From assembly GCA_023053545.1 (NCBI GenBank), contig JAKZAN010000001.1, positions 8,142,565-8,206,564 of the forward strand: a DNA stretch of 64,000 nt. The letters run 5' to 3'. Of the stretch, positions 1 through 11,890 are shown piece by piece (the first letter of the stretch is position 1; each line of letters begins with the position of its first letter). This DNA comes from Lepidurus packardi (taxonomy: Eukaryota > Arthropoda > Branchiopoda > Notostraca > Triopsidae). The notes beneath the pieces are model-generated. The model searched no databases and was not told the origin of the DNA. It worked only from the letters and a program-made list of their open reading frames with translations. The translations under genes and the position numbers were made by a program.

Positions 1-211
1 TAATTTAGTTCCCAATTTTTCATGGAATCATCAATGACTGGTCCCATTCCTAGATTACTACATATTTTAAGGCATAGCTAGCATGAATCACATTCCTGAA
101 TTATCACATTCAAATTGCCCGATTGAAATACATTAATAGGAATTGAATAAAGGAGAATAAAGGAGAATAAAGATCAACTGTTTAACCCATTAATAGGAAT
201 TAAATTTTCTC

Positions 212-3185
212 TTAATGGGTTGAACAGTTGATCTGGGATAATGTTTCGCAAAGCAATGCAACGGATATCTCAGTACCCAATTTAGAACCTCGTGTCGACA
301 ACTGCGGTATTTCTTGTCCAACTGGACTGAATCCACGGCTATCGGAAACTTTTCGGCTTGAATCAGGTTTCTCCAATTCCCTAACATTCACACCAACGTT
401 ATCGGCGTACGAGGAAGCAGTCGCAAAATTCAACATTCCATAAGAAGGCTGGCAGAAAAATGGGTCGTGAGCAAAGTCTTCGGGAACCATTCCAATGATC
501 CAATCATTTTCTTCAAAAACACTCGTTCATAAAATGTTTTTTTTTTTTAAGTAAAAACAAATTCTTTTTTACTTGTTGGCACCGTAGATGTCTTGGCCGG
601 TGAGATAGGTTTTGGCTCTCGCTTTTTAACAATCGGAACAACAACTAGACGAAATTTAATCTATTAGTTACTGCGTAAAATAGAAACATGGATAGTTTAC
701 CTGGAACTTTAGAAGGTGACTGTTTGCTCTGCTGGGACAACTTGCGGTCTTTCACTACAACCGGGCCAATGCCTAAACACATTTTTTGTTTAGACTCTAA
801 AAAAAGAAAAATTCTCTTACCCGGAGCGACGAGTTTAGCTGCCTTGGGTGTCAATCTTTTAGCTGGTAATACAATCACTTGATTCTTTTGCTGGATAGGA
901 ATCTTTACTTTAGCGGCTAGAAATGGTTTCAAAACAATGAATATAAATTCTACCGAAACGGAACAAACGTGTTCGATTACGAAAAAATCCTTACTCGGTG
1001 TATTAGTAACGGAAGCCCCAGCTGATGCTTTCTCGACCGGCGACGGCAGTTTTTTGTGGGGACGAGAAGTTTTAAACCCCGTTTTGGATTTCGGACGATA
1101 TGGGATCAGATTTGCCACATTTCCTTCAACCATCAATTTCCGTCCCGTGTAATCCGTAATCAGTTTTTTGAAATATGGATCCTAATTACAATTACAACTT
1201 GCAATATTAGACTACAACTATTAAGCTAGACGTGCAAGTGTTCTACCGTTGAAAGCAAGATGGGATTGCCCACAATAAAAAGAGCGAATTTCGCACGGGT
1301 TATGGCGACATTCAAGCGGCGCCAGTCTCGAAGGAAGCCCACATTCTTCTGGTCATTGGAACGGACAGAGGAAAAGATGATGACATCTTTCTCGCGGCCT
1401 TGGAAGGCGTCGATATTCTGAATCTCTAAACAGTCATAGGCAGGTTTTCCTTTCAGTAGCGTGGTCAAATAGGCTCGCTGGCCTTCATACGGCGTAATCA
1501 CTCCAATACGATCCAGCTCCACACCCCCGGATGCCAACCGTGTAATTAAATGTTCAATAAAAGCAGCTTCTCCTGAGTTGAGAAAGGAAGTGCCTGTATC
1601 CGCCAGCTCTTCTTTAGTAAAACAGGCATAAAACATGGTAGGCGCTTTCTTGACGGGCCAAGTTAGACTAGTATACAAGAAAGGACAAGCTCTCTGACTT
1701 GCGTGGACCCCATCTCGGAGTTTTTCTTCGTAGAAACAACGGGAAGGAAAACGAGACAGGCAAGGGTGCATGCGATACTGAGTATCGAGGACTATCGGTG
1801 CCTTTCCAACCGAAATTAAGCGTTCAAACAAGGTCTGGGTCAACCCAGCCTGCGCAGCACGGCGGTTTTGTATCACAGGTCCTAACTGACATTGATCTCC
1901 CACCAAGACCAACTAGAAAACAACAAAAGCAAAAGAGGATGTATAAAGGGTGGCGACTTGATGAAATAAAGGGAAGTAGACACAAGGACTCCATGTACCC
2001 GACAGAAGGACGCCAAGTCCATAATCTTTTAAGGGACCATCTTTTAAGATCTCGTTGTCCCTTAACCAATGAGCAGAGATCTCGTTGGCGCTTAACCAAC
2101 GAGCAGGGTACACGGAGTCCTTTTGTCGAGTTCCTTGTGTCGCATTGCTGAATTGAAATCCTAGCTTATACTTGGCGGGCATTAAGGGAAATTGGAACCA
2201 TACACTCGGGTTCGGTACATTGCGTGGATTCGTCAATCAAAAGTGCCGAATATTCAATAGAACCAACACGTCCATCTAAAGCCATGATGCAGGTACAGCA
2301 AATTACATCGGCAATCTCAACTCGAGCCTTTTGTTTCTTTCGTATCTTGGAATACGCTCTAGGATCCCTAAGAATACATAATACCAAGCATTTAATAATA
2401 AGAAAAACAAGAAAATTATACAACCGTATTTTACCTGACTTGATTCTCGGACATGGGTATTAGGGAATGAAGTCCGAGACGTTCAACAGGCGAGCTGGAA
2501 TTTTCCCTCATTTTCGAAAAAACGCGGACTACATCCAAACCAGTAGCGTGAACCTTTTCGGCCAACTGGTCCACTGCCACGTTGGAAGGTGCGCAAACCA
2601 AAACTGGTCCTCGACCGTACTTTTTCGCGCTAAGGGCGAAATGGTAAATAATGGAAGCAGAAGTGACAGTTTTGCCCGTGCCAGGCGGGCCTTGGATCAG
2701 TGTTATGGGATTTATCAACGCCGTTTCAACGGCAAGAATTTGAGAAGCGTTGAGATTAGGAAGACCTGGCGCAATAATGTTGGACGGGATTTCGACAGTA
2801 AAAGGCAGTTTATATTCTACAGAATGGCCTAGAAGAGTTTCTTGAATGTGGTGGGTTAAAAGGGAGCCAGATCCGCCTTTGGCGAACTTGGCAACTGCTG
2901 ACTGCATCCTAAAAACGGTCAATATTATTAAGTTTATAGTTTCTAGAACCCCATTTCGTGCCAATTTTTACCGTTCGTTGGGTATTCGTGCCCACCAGCA
3001 TTCTACAACAAAGTTTCTCTTTGCGGCAGTTGGTATATTCATGCTTTTGGGAAACTTCAGCCCAATTTCATGATTGTTGCTGAGCGTAGGCAGCTGACAG
3101 ACAAAACCCTTGCTTTCCCAAGCTGGAAAGTCCTTGCCGACATATCGCAGAATAAGCTGTTCATTCAAACGGAGTTCAATATCTG

Positions 3186-3217
<32 letters not shown>

Positions 3218-4246
3218 AATAAATACTTAAAAAAAAAATAAAATAAAAATGACCATAATCAAACAAACGTTACCTGACTCTAACTTATTCACGTCGAAAA
3301 AAGCGACATAGGAGTTCTTCCGATGTACCCAGCGGATGGGAATATCTTGTTTGCGATTGACCACATATTCTCGTTCTGCCACAATTAATGGGCTAAAAAT
3401 GGTTTCGTATTCCCAGCCATTTTCATAACTGAAAATAATTATATACATTTTTAACTGGAGTTGAATGAAATTTTCAAGAAAAATACATGGGGACAACTTG
3501 GTCGAGCTTGGGCTCGACATTAACCGGGTTCAGGATAAGATCTTGCAACGAAGTTTCTGGGTTTACTTTCCAGAGACTTTCCAATCGAACTGCCTGGTTC
3601 CTGGTGATTTTCTTAGCATTTTGCTTCTGGATTCTATAGGGTGCAGCAACAAGCCATTCGGGGAACATACAGGCTTGAATTATTGGTAGCCAGGGTTTGT
3701 CCATTTTAGCTTCACTGCAAGTAGGAATAGGAAGACAGCATGATGATGTGCGACTCACAAGGGATAGTCATTTACTTACAGCAACCTTGAGGAAAAGGAA
3801 CTCATCTTTACTGGTTGTTTGCAAGGAGCTCTGCATACGAAGACTGCAGCATTCTCAGGCTTGATCATTACAAAACCCATAACAAATATGTTGCGACTGC
3901 CACAAGAGTCACAATGCAAGGTACCCCGAGCTGGGAAACCCACCTGGTTATGTCCTGCTCGTTTCAAGTGATGGACAATATGGGCGTCTTGCGTTCCAGA
4001 TCTGCTATTACAGAACCATTTTTGGCAAAGGCGACATTGGATTAACGTCGCCGACCCATTAATACCGCAGTAGCTGCATGCTTCTTTGCTGGTAAGTAAC
4101 ACAGCGGAACCCGAACTGGCCGGTTTCCTTGCCAAACACTGTGAACTAAAACCTGACGCTGACCCAAGGAAATAAAGAACGGATCAGTTTCCATGACAGT
4201 CATCCTATAATAATAAATGCCTACTAGCTTTAGATTGCGTAGCCAT
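212..4246 (-). CDS. UPF1: UPF1-type RNA helicase (nonsense-mediated decay)
   Basis: ATP-dependent 5'-3' RNA helicase central to nonsense-mediated mRNA decay in the cytoplasm. My model has 13 exons: 4246-4225, 4158-3780, 3714-3487, 3428-3274, 3182-2972, 2908-2435, 2367-2172, 1912-1247, 1181-995, 916-821, 772-701, 644-573, 510-212. This gives 1018 codons plus stop, close to the usual ~1100 aa. The Cys/His-rich UPF2-binding domain is at about residues 35-115 (CSYCG, CRLCQKWFC, HCDSCGS). Walker A GPPGTGKT is near 404, DESTQ near 534, then QYRMH, TPYEGQR, DAFQGREKD and RRLNVAITRAK near 752. Between the SSPVERLGLH and ADVICC segments it is about 18 residues shorter than human UPF1, and the C-terminal tail is basic and SQ-poor. 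The helicase core is certain. The first exon (22 nt, ATG at 4246) and the last two introns are inferred from splice sites and frame only. Confidence 0.9.
1979..2141. repeat. Imperfect inverted-repeat insertion (MITE-like) in a UPF1 intron
   Basis: The UPF1 intron 2171-1913 is 259 nt, while the other introns of the gene are 48-91 nt. The excess is a fold-back sequence. The left end GACACAAGGA...CTCC(A)TGTACCC matches the reverse complement of the right end, except that the right arm carries about 14 extra bases. Inside is a 28-nt imperfect direct repeat starting GATCTCGTTG at about 2048 and 2076. No clear target-site duplication was found, so the transposon family is undetermined. Confidence 0.55.
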
Positions 4247-5664
4247 TCCAGCTGTTAAAAGACCACTACTTCCACTGCTTCTTTGTTTGGATTTGGAAGG
4301 GAAACGTTTGTCTGACGATTAGGTTTCCCCCTCAGCCCAGGGTTGCCAAATTTCTTCTGACTCAGCAAACCAAAGTAACCTGAAAAACAAACCGAAATAA
4401 ACCACCGCCCTTCCAAAACAAACCAATTTTTAAAAAAGTGTTTAAACTTCGAAGTTTTAAAGCAATTACTCCACTAAATTGTGGAAAAACTTCTGCAATA
4501 CCACTGCGACCTATTTTCCTATTAAATTAATGTTGGAAAAATCTTTCAAATTAAAGTTATCCTCATACTCATCGTTAAGCACAATAGAATACAAACCCCG
4601 ACTCAATAGTACTACATTTGATTAAGTTATTTTATTATCACAAGGAGATCATTATTTTTGGGAATTGAAACCCACACGAATTTGCTTTTGGCGTGTGTGC
4701 ATTCCAATCAAAATTGTACGTTAAAGCGATTAATTTTAGATTATTACAAGTGAGGGCCTTTCCGGGTTAACAAAATGCAGAAATACAGGCAGAGCAAGTT
4801 AACCGAAACATTATTCATGTTACATGCAAGAAAAACAAATGATTATATAAACATGGGCAGTAAGTACTATAGCGATAAAAAAAGAAATACTATTCGAAGT
4901 GCGCCAAATCGCGAAGTCTTCAACTTCATCTTTACTATTATCGTTGTACGTATTGTTGCGGAAGTACTGAAGCATTGCAGCCGTCACTTGAAATTCCTTA
5001 CAACACAAATTTCTACTGGAAAGGTACGACTTAATTCTAACAACTGCGTAAAGTATTTTAATCTCAATTCTATTGCGCAGTTTGCTCTTTACTTACGTCA
5101 CTTGCGACAATACTCTTTCTTCAAAAGCATTAGAAATTGTCAACGATAAACAGGCTAAGCAATATTCAGAACTCTCTGAATGCAAAAAGTCCTCGGTACT
5201 AGTAGTCCTACGGTAACTTCTGACTGGCGTACAGAATTCAACTACGTCTCTAGGGAGGGCAGAATTTTTTAAAAGATCCGTCTCTGACCATATTACAAGA
5301 GTAATTTTTCTATGGTTCTGGATTATCCGTGCGTTCGTTCCCATTAGGTGAGTCAGGCGAAAGCAACTTTATCCACCTATGGAAGAACTCGACTAGGAGA
5401 TAAGAATTGATAGGCCACGAAATACTTCTTTGTTTTCAGGTAACCGTTGTTCCGTCTGAGATATTAGTTCAAACAGAAACTTTCCAAACACCTTGCCTGC
5501 ACGGTTTCAACTACTTTCTCGGCACCCTCTTTCGCTCCGCAAATTTGCTTTTGAACAGAAATCTTACATTCCTCGGAGGAGATTTCGCACGGAAGTCTAC
5601 ATGAGAAAGAGGAATTTGGTACTTCTAGTGTCAAAAACTCTTACTTTGGTTACTGCGAGGTTAC
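4247..5664. other. Intergenic, no gene recognised
   Basis: About 1.4 kb upstream of UPF1. Open frames here, such as 4775-5149 (+) and 5093-5344 (-), have low-complexity or unrecognisable translations with no splice-supported continuation. I see no repeat structure apart from A/T-rich stretches. The proximal UPF1 promoter should lie just above 4246. Confidence 0.5.
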
Positions 5665-5672
5665 TTTGCACC

Positions 5673-6535
5673 CAGGGGCGTCGCGAGGGGGTTTCCATTG
5701 GGGGGGGGGGGGGGGTGGAGACCTTAGTTTTACCGACTGTAGTTGACGATTTTACCGACTGTATTATAGTATTTTCTATCCACTATTAAAGATTTAAACA
5801 GTTATTATCGTAGTTATTTCCTTTAATTTTACGAGATTTATTGAATAATCCTCGTTCTGCACATTCCGATTAAAAGCAAACTTTCCTATTTTTCTTCGCT
5901 TTCCATCGTTCCAACAGGTCGCTTTGATCAATTTCGTCCGAAATGTCTTTTTCAGACGCCAACAGAAGGTTTTCTAGTCGTTCGTCACTCACGACTGAGC
6001 GGAGTGAGGTCTTAATGATTTTGAGATTAATATAGTCCTTACTGATTTCCGCATTACAAATTAAGCATCGTACAAGGTACCTATTGGAACGTTCCTTTTT
6101 GTCCATCTTAAGGCGCTTTGGTTCAGGCAGTGAAGACATTGTACGTAAAAACACGTATTGTGTACGTAAGAACTGCTAGAACCGCAGTGCGCCCAAAGCA
6201 CAACAAAGCGCACCGTCCTAATGGCCCGCAACTGTGCGTCTGGGAAGAGCACTACAAATCGTAAGCAGGCTATTCGCAGCACTGTTTCAAGACGCAAGTG
6301 GCTATCCATTAGGGCAGTACGGTTTGTTGGGGTCGTTTTTTTTTAAAGGTACTGTAATGGACATTAACAACAGACCTCACCAGGAGTAGCTTCTACGAGA
6401 TTTACTTTATCTATTGTAGCATTTGAACATTTTATTTTCATTTTCCGAATTTTACCGACGGCGACCCAAATTTTACCGAATCGATTTTTAGTCAATTATG
6501 GGGGGGGTGCACCCCCCCCCCTCGCGACGCCCCTG
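5673..6535 (-). mobile_element. Internally deleted hAT transposon (863 bp)
   Basis: Terminal inverted repeats CAGGGGCGTCGCGAGGGG (left) and its complement ending CGCGACGCCCCTG (right) are flanked by a perfect 8-bp duplication TTTGCACC (5665-5672 and 6536-6543). An 8-bp duplication with CAGGG-type ends is diagnostic of the hAT superfamily. On the minus strand the frame 6154-5870 joins the transposase N-terminus (MSSLPEPKRLKMDKK, CLIC half of a zinc finger) directly to a short C-terminal piece ending ERWKAKKNRKVCF. It is therefore a non-autonomous deletion derivative of the same family as the split element at 46.4-50.9 kb. Long G and C runs lie just inside both ends. Confidence 0.92.
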
Positions 6536-6543
6536 TTTGCACC

Positions 6544-7046
6544 CTATTATAAATTTGCGACTATTTCTCCAAACAAACAGGTACCATATAACAGGCGGTA
6601 ATTTACCGAAATACTTTTGCTTGGTATGATGTCACGTTTATAAAGACTAATACTAAAATAGCCGTTGGGTTGTCTTTGACTGTGGCTCATTAAACTAAAC
6701 TAGATATCAGGTTTCATATTGCTAGAAAAAAATATATAGCATGTCTCGAAAAGTAAAATACCTGTAAAGATAGTTTGAATTCGAGATTTATTTAGCAGAT
6801 TCATTCATATCGTAAAGTAGATTATCACTGCTATGTGGTGGGGAGAAGTCAGGGGAGAGGGCGTGCGGATGTTTGTCACGGTTAATTGGAGAATGTCAAG
6901 GGTGATGTTTGTCACTGTCAGCGACTAATCGTGTGATAGGGCATTCTGGAAGTAAAGTTTTCGAAAAAGGCCATCCGTGAAAAAATGCGTAATTACCGGA
7001 AGCAAACAGTTGCCAAATGCGTGCAGGTCGTTTTGCCTTTCTTCTT
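6544..7046. other. Intergenic, no gene recognised
   Basis: About 500 bp between the deleted hAT and the LINE fragment. No coding frame or repeat stood out on either strand. Confidence 0.5.
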
Positions 7047-7910
7047 TGCAGGCACCTTTTTTTTTTTTTTTTTTTTATTTATTTAGGCGTAGGCTAATGC
7101 CTATTGCCTTTCTTACAGTATCTACAACCTGGATTTCGATAATCATCATAACCTCATGAGTGGGTTTGTGTTCCACTCTTAACTTGGGTGAACAAACCAC
7201 GAGTGAGGAAACTTGTTTGAAATGACTAGGGTTGATGGGTGCGAGATAAAAATAACGTAAAAGGGTTTGTGAAACAGGGCTTAAAATTAGCGACAGGAAT
7301 CAATAGCTTTCTGCATGAAGGTGACAAGGGCGGGAAAAGCCTTCGAGGTAGTAAGTACAGAGTTTACACTAAAATGAACTTTTAGTTTGCTCAGTTCTCG
7401 TAGAAGTTCGGCTCTCTCCTTATTAATTCTTCGGCAGTGAAACAATAAGTGGGTTAGGTCTTGTTTGGACCGGTCTTGGCAGGCACAGATGTCAGAGTCC
7501 GTTTTAGCAATTCGTTTTAAGTAGCATTTAGTTGGGAAGTGTGTCGTTCTAAGTTGGATTATCTTGCTTAAGATAGGTCTGGTTATTTGAAGGGATGCAA
7601 TATCTTGAGAAGGGATAGTGATGAGATCTTTCAATGGGTTTGTACAGTTTTGCCATCGTTCCCTCCATTGGGTCATTATCATTACGTCTATTTGTTCCAG
7701 GGCTTCTTTTTCGGACTTCGGGCGTGTTTTCCATGCTTTTGCCGTGAGGAGTCTAGCTCTCTCGGAACAAGACATGTACCGTTTATGCTTGGAGTATTTT
7801 GCTTGTGTGGGCCATTTATTCCAATTCCGTCTTGCGAAAATCCTTAGCATTGATTTCTGGAGTATAAGGTCCAGCGGAGGGAGTATAAGGTCCAGCGGTG
7901 CAGGCACCTT
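7047..7910 (-). mobile_element. 5'-truncated non-LTR retrotransposon (LINE) with target-site duplication
   Basis: The 12-bp direct repeat TGCAGGCACCTT occurs at 7047-7058 and 7899-7910. Between them, on the minus strand, is the 3' end of a LINE: an open frame 7934-7287 and a poly(A) tail (seen as poly-T at about 7057-7076). The frame resembles the C-terminal region of LINE reverse transcriptases: LRTTHFPTKCYLKR followed by a CxC...HLLFHC zinc-knuckle-like motif (ICAC, HLLFHCRRI). The upstream frame runs into the flank because the element is 5'-truncated. GAGTATAAGGTCCAGCGG is duplicated in tandem at the 5' junction (7860-7897). Confidence 0.82.
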
Positions 7911-8514
7911 ATTTACTAGCGTTCTTTCAAGCAATCGGTTTTATTCTTCATAAGCTCGTCGAATAATGTTTCGAGCATCTTCAAAATCTTCAGCATCGTT
8001 GATAAAGTGTTTCGAATAAAGCCATCTTTAAACTATTCTGTTCAATCAATTCACTATCCATCATTTATTGTTATGACGATTTTCTGTACGTGTCGTCCAT
8101 TCTTTGGATGGTTGCGCAAATTCTGACAGCTTCGCCTCTATTCGGCTCTATTTTAGCCTCTATGATGTTTGGCATGTGGTGACTATAAGGAGGGTCTACA
8201 TTCCCCCATGGATCTATATTTCCTCGACTATTATTTCATTTGGGAACGGAGATTCAATGCACTTTTGCTTTGCTTGAGTACATTCGAGCAAGTCGAATCC
8301 AGCTCTTGTTTGGTTCAGTATATTTCCTGGCTCCCGCTCCCTTATAAATTTGTTTTCTTCGTCAGTGAGATAATTGCATTCCGATTTCTTTTTTTAAGAT
8401 TTCGCAGGTTGTTCTTAGCCGCTCTGAGTTTTCGTTCTTGAAAATCATGCTCTGCTCTAATCTCTGTAATCTGTGTGAATCGAACTGGGTACGATCTCTG
8501 AACTTCATCGGCCC
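7911..8514. other. No gene recognised between LINE and hAT remnants
   Basis: About 600 bp. A minus-strand frame 8572-8342 is Lys/Arg-rich with no recognisable family, and a plus-strand frame 8169-8441 is hydrophobic and probably its shadow. Likely old transposon or random sequence. Confidence 0.4.
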
Positions 8515-9464
8515 TTGGTAACATACCTAGAAGATTTAAGGAAAGTCGGTACCTTCGATCATTATGAGTCAAAAGCTATGGAAAGAAGTGGTGAACAGAA
8601 TTACGCATACGATATGAAAAGGAAACGTAAGCGAAAAGTTAAGTTTGACGAAGTAAAGGAAAACGGGGTCGAATTATCCGGGACCGCGGCAAGGAAAGAG
8701 TTATCGTTTTCAACGTCATTATTGACAGGTTGATTGCCGAACTACAGAGACGTGGCTCTGCTTACGAGAATTTAAGTAAAAAATTTGATTTTCTCACGAA
8801 GCTTCGTAATTTGGAATCTCAAGACATCCGTTACGGAGCACGGAACCTGGAAGCCTTCTATCCGGGGGATTTGGATGGTACTTTGGAAAACGAGTGTCTG
8901 CACCTGCGAGCTCATTTGTTGTCCGCTGAGGCTAAAGGGGGAAACGAGTTATCGTCACTGGATGTATACCATTACATTCTGGAAAAAAAGGTTTTTTGGA
9001 TATTTATCCAAACTTGGGAATAGCGCTCCGGATGCTGTTATGTACACCGGGTTCAAACTGTTCGGCAGAACGGTCGTTTTCATCATTAAAGAGAGTAACG
9101 AATTATTTAAGATCTACCACAGAAGAGGAAGACTTATTCACTATCTGTGCTGTACATAGAGTCAGAAATAATGCAGTCTGTGGACTATAGTGAAGTCATC
9201 CGTTCCTTTGCAAAGAAGAAAGTTCGTCGCGCGGCAATGTAATCTTGTAATTATACGTAAATGTACAAACTAGAATGTGAAAAAAGTATAGTTGGTACTT
9301 GCTTACTTCATTTTTAAGTTGCTTGCTTATTTTCTAAAGTCAAAAGTCGTTGAATAAATAAACAATAAAAGTAATAAAGTCTATTTTTTTTTTGCTAAGT
9401 GCCAAAATGGGGGCTCCGACTCCGTTAACTGCCTCGGGGCCCTGGGTCCCTAAATCCGGCACTG
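8515..9464 (+). pseudogene. 3' part of a hAT transposon with decayed transposase
   Basis: Frames 8515-8733, 8730-9023 and 8996-9190 together read as the C-terminal part of a hAT transposase. There is an ELQRRGSAYENLSKKFDFL segment and the dimerisation motif CSAERSFSSLKRVTNYLRS. The reading switches frame near 8730 and 8995, at an A/T-rich run, so it is not a single open frame. The sequence at 9440-9464 ends CCCTAAATCCGGCACTG, the complement of a CAGTGCCGGATTTAGGG-type hAT terminus. No matching left terminus or 8-bp duplication was seen, so this looks like a 5'-truncated copy of a family different from the CAGGGGCG elements. Confidence 0.7.
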
Positions 9465-10311
9465 TTGGGGCGTCTTTCCTTTCGTACATGAGGCTAAAGT
9501 CGAAAGTCACTTTGGACAAAGCAACTAATGGCCCCAAGAGTTTAAGAAAAGTGGGAATAGGGTCTATAAACCAGTTTTCCCAGGTTCGTCGACATTCGTC
9601 GAAACGGGCACGTCTTGACCATGGATCGCAATTCTCTCTCCTTTTGCTGCTTAAACAAAGGCACTAAAAAAATTTTACATATACAAATCTTAAAAAAACA
9701 CATTTTACCACAAACAAAAAACATATATATGCTAGTTACATAAATTCAGGCTACAATTAGTCACTTTTTCACAGGTGTTTTTTCTCAGTTATTATTCGCA
9801 ATTGCGCGCTAATAGATATGTAATTAACCGCGCAGAAATGGCAACTTTTAAATTACAATCCCTCTCGAAGGTAAAAATTACAATCTGTCACTTTGTAAAA
9901 TTTTACATCACGGAGCCCAATCCCAAGTAACAACGCATAAAACAAGTGTGATTCGAAACAAGTCTTTCCGATCGAGCATGCTTCGAAGCTATAGTATCCT
10001 GTATTGCGTACACTTTAGTGCGGTGTATGAGTTGCCAATTTCTATTATGCTAACAACATGCGTCAGCTTAGATATCCAATAAGTCGTGTGCGTAATGCCA
10101 TGTATTCTTTACATACTAATGTTACATACTCTGCCTCAGCATACAAGTTTGTGAAAAGTATTACGAAAGGAATTAGCTTTGAGAAAATGTGTATTATTGG
10201 AGTCCGGTTATTACAAATGATACAGCTGATTTAATAAAAAAGACTCCACATTGCATTAGCTGTGGAGGTTGAAATTAGAAAGACTGGTTGTGGCAAGCTC
10301 CTTTGTCATAT
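9465..10311. other. Intergenic, no gene recognised
   Basis: About 850 bp downstream of the hAT remnant and of the sulfotransferase stop. A/T-rich, no convincing coding frame on either strand. The sulfotransferase 3' UTR presumably lies at its right edge. Confidence 0.5.
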
Positions 10312-11777
10312 TCATTCTATAATTTGTTTGTTAAAGTCGTCGGGAAAGTGACTGATAAACGTCAAGTCAGTACCATCCAAGTTCTCGTTGATCCATGAAT
10401 CCATGCGGTTAGATAATTTTTCCGAAAAATGATTTTTCCAATCGCCCACTTGACCTTGGTTACACAGAGCAGTTAAAAGCCAGGTAGTTATGTACATTTC
10501 CCTGCTTACCTTTTCTCAAAAATGTCTTGTTCTGATTGACAGCCACGTTATCGACTTGCTGTTCAAAATCCACGTATTTGGAAAGTCTTTCAATTTCCTT
10601 ATCACTATAGCATTTTCCCAAAAACTTTACCACTCTCTTCAATTCACGAGGTAAAGCCTGTGTGTTAGATAAGATATATTGTAAATTATTATCTTAGGCT
10701 AGATATCTATTACTTTTTTCATGTCTTCGAAGAACACAAATAGCAGGTTGCTGTTCTTTCTCAAATTCCATGCTTCCAAGACGTGAGGGAAAAAAGGCGA
10801 GTATACAACTAATCCCGCTATTAATTTTAATCGGAATTCTATTATATTAAAGCTTTTACCTTCATCTTGAATAAAGTATTCCACAAAGTTGTTAAAATCG
10901 TTCTTATAACCATGCATGGGACATTGAGGAAGAACATCGTTTAAACGCTTCTTGTGATGATGATAGTAAGAAACACCAATGTCTTTCGGGTTCCTAGCTA
11001 CGTAGATGACCTGAGAGGAACGAGATTTTCATCTATAATGTCGCTTAAACTTAACATATAGATTACTTTGCATGTTTGCACTAAGTTGGGAGGAAGCAAA
11101 TGAATGGGTAAATGGGTGAGTGTTATCCGTGGAGACGGCCGCTCGTCAAACTCTTTAATCTTCTCCCGGTAATCGGAGACAATTTCAGGGATTTCCGAAT
11201 CGTTTTTATCACATGGGCTAATCAGTAAATCAAACCTTGGGAGAATCCATAATTAGATCAATGACTCTTAATCAACTTGTTGAACTTTACTCGAGTAATG
11301 GGACTCTTTTCTCCAAGCCGACCTTGGCTCCTTCGTAATCACAATCATTGGCTACCAGCCAGGCTATTTCTTGCATCCAGTGGGAACCTTAAGTTTACAA
11401 GTTTACTTTAGTATTAGTTATGTTAAGTTTACTTTTTTGTATTATTTTGTACTTTATTATATTTTTGTATTATTATTTTTTTTATTTTTATATTATATCT
11501 TTTGTATTTTTTTTGTGTGCATGATAAGTACATAAATATCAGATTTTGACTTACCAGATTTCGGATAAGTAACTATCCATATGTCGTCAGAACGTAGTTT
11601 GATATTGTAGATATCCTCTGCATATTTAAAATACCGAGGTGTCATTATTAAATTTCCGGGTTCTCCTTTCATGAGCCCATCAACATAACCCTGAAAGTCT
11701 TTTTTCACAGCTTTTTGCCTATCTTCGTTCAGCGGGTGACCAACCAAATTCAGTTGCCGATGGTTAATTTCTGACAT
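10312..11777 (-). CDS. Cytosolic sulfotransferase (SULT1-like)
   Basis: Member of the family that transfers sulfonate from PAPS to hydroxyl or amine acceptors in the cytosol. Seven exons: 11777-11555, 11387-11291, 11235-11067, 11010-10860, 10817-10714, 10657-10510, 10454-10312, giving 344 aa. It is about 45 residues longer than vertebrate SULT1, part of this in a longer N-terminus. Visible motifs are the PAPS loop TYPKSG near 70-75, THLP with the catalytic His near 149, [17 protein letters not shown] (3'-phosphate site) and the RKGQVGDWK signature near 295-303. Two oddities: the PAPS loop reads KSGSHW instead of KSGTTW, and the Lys usually two residues before the catalytic His is Leu (LTHLP instead of KTHLP). 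Introns are 42-167 nt. The start codon at 11777 faces a second gene start 114 bp away. Substrate cannot be inferred. Confidence 0.88.
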
Positions 11778-11890
11778 ATCTATATATCAAATAAATTGTA
11801 AAGTTACGAGTCTTAATATAATGTTATGCTTTACCTGATCCGCTTTCTTTTTTTTACCCTGCTTTTACAAATTCAGTTGCTGTTAAATAA

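Noticed and set aside
645-1136. 163-codon minus frame read as one exon
   Set aside because: It contains GT-AG introns when compared with UPF1 architecture; only parts are coding.
4775-5149. 124-codon open frame (+) upstream of UPF1
   Set aside because: Translation is Lys/Asn/Tyr-rich and unlike any family; no splice or context support.
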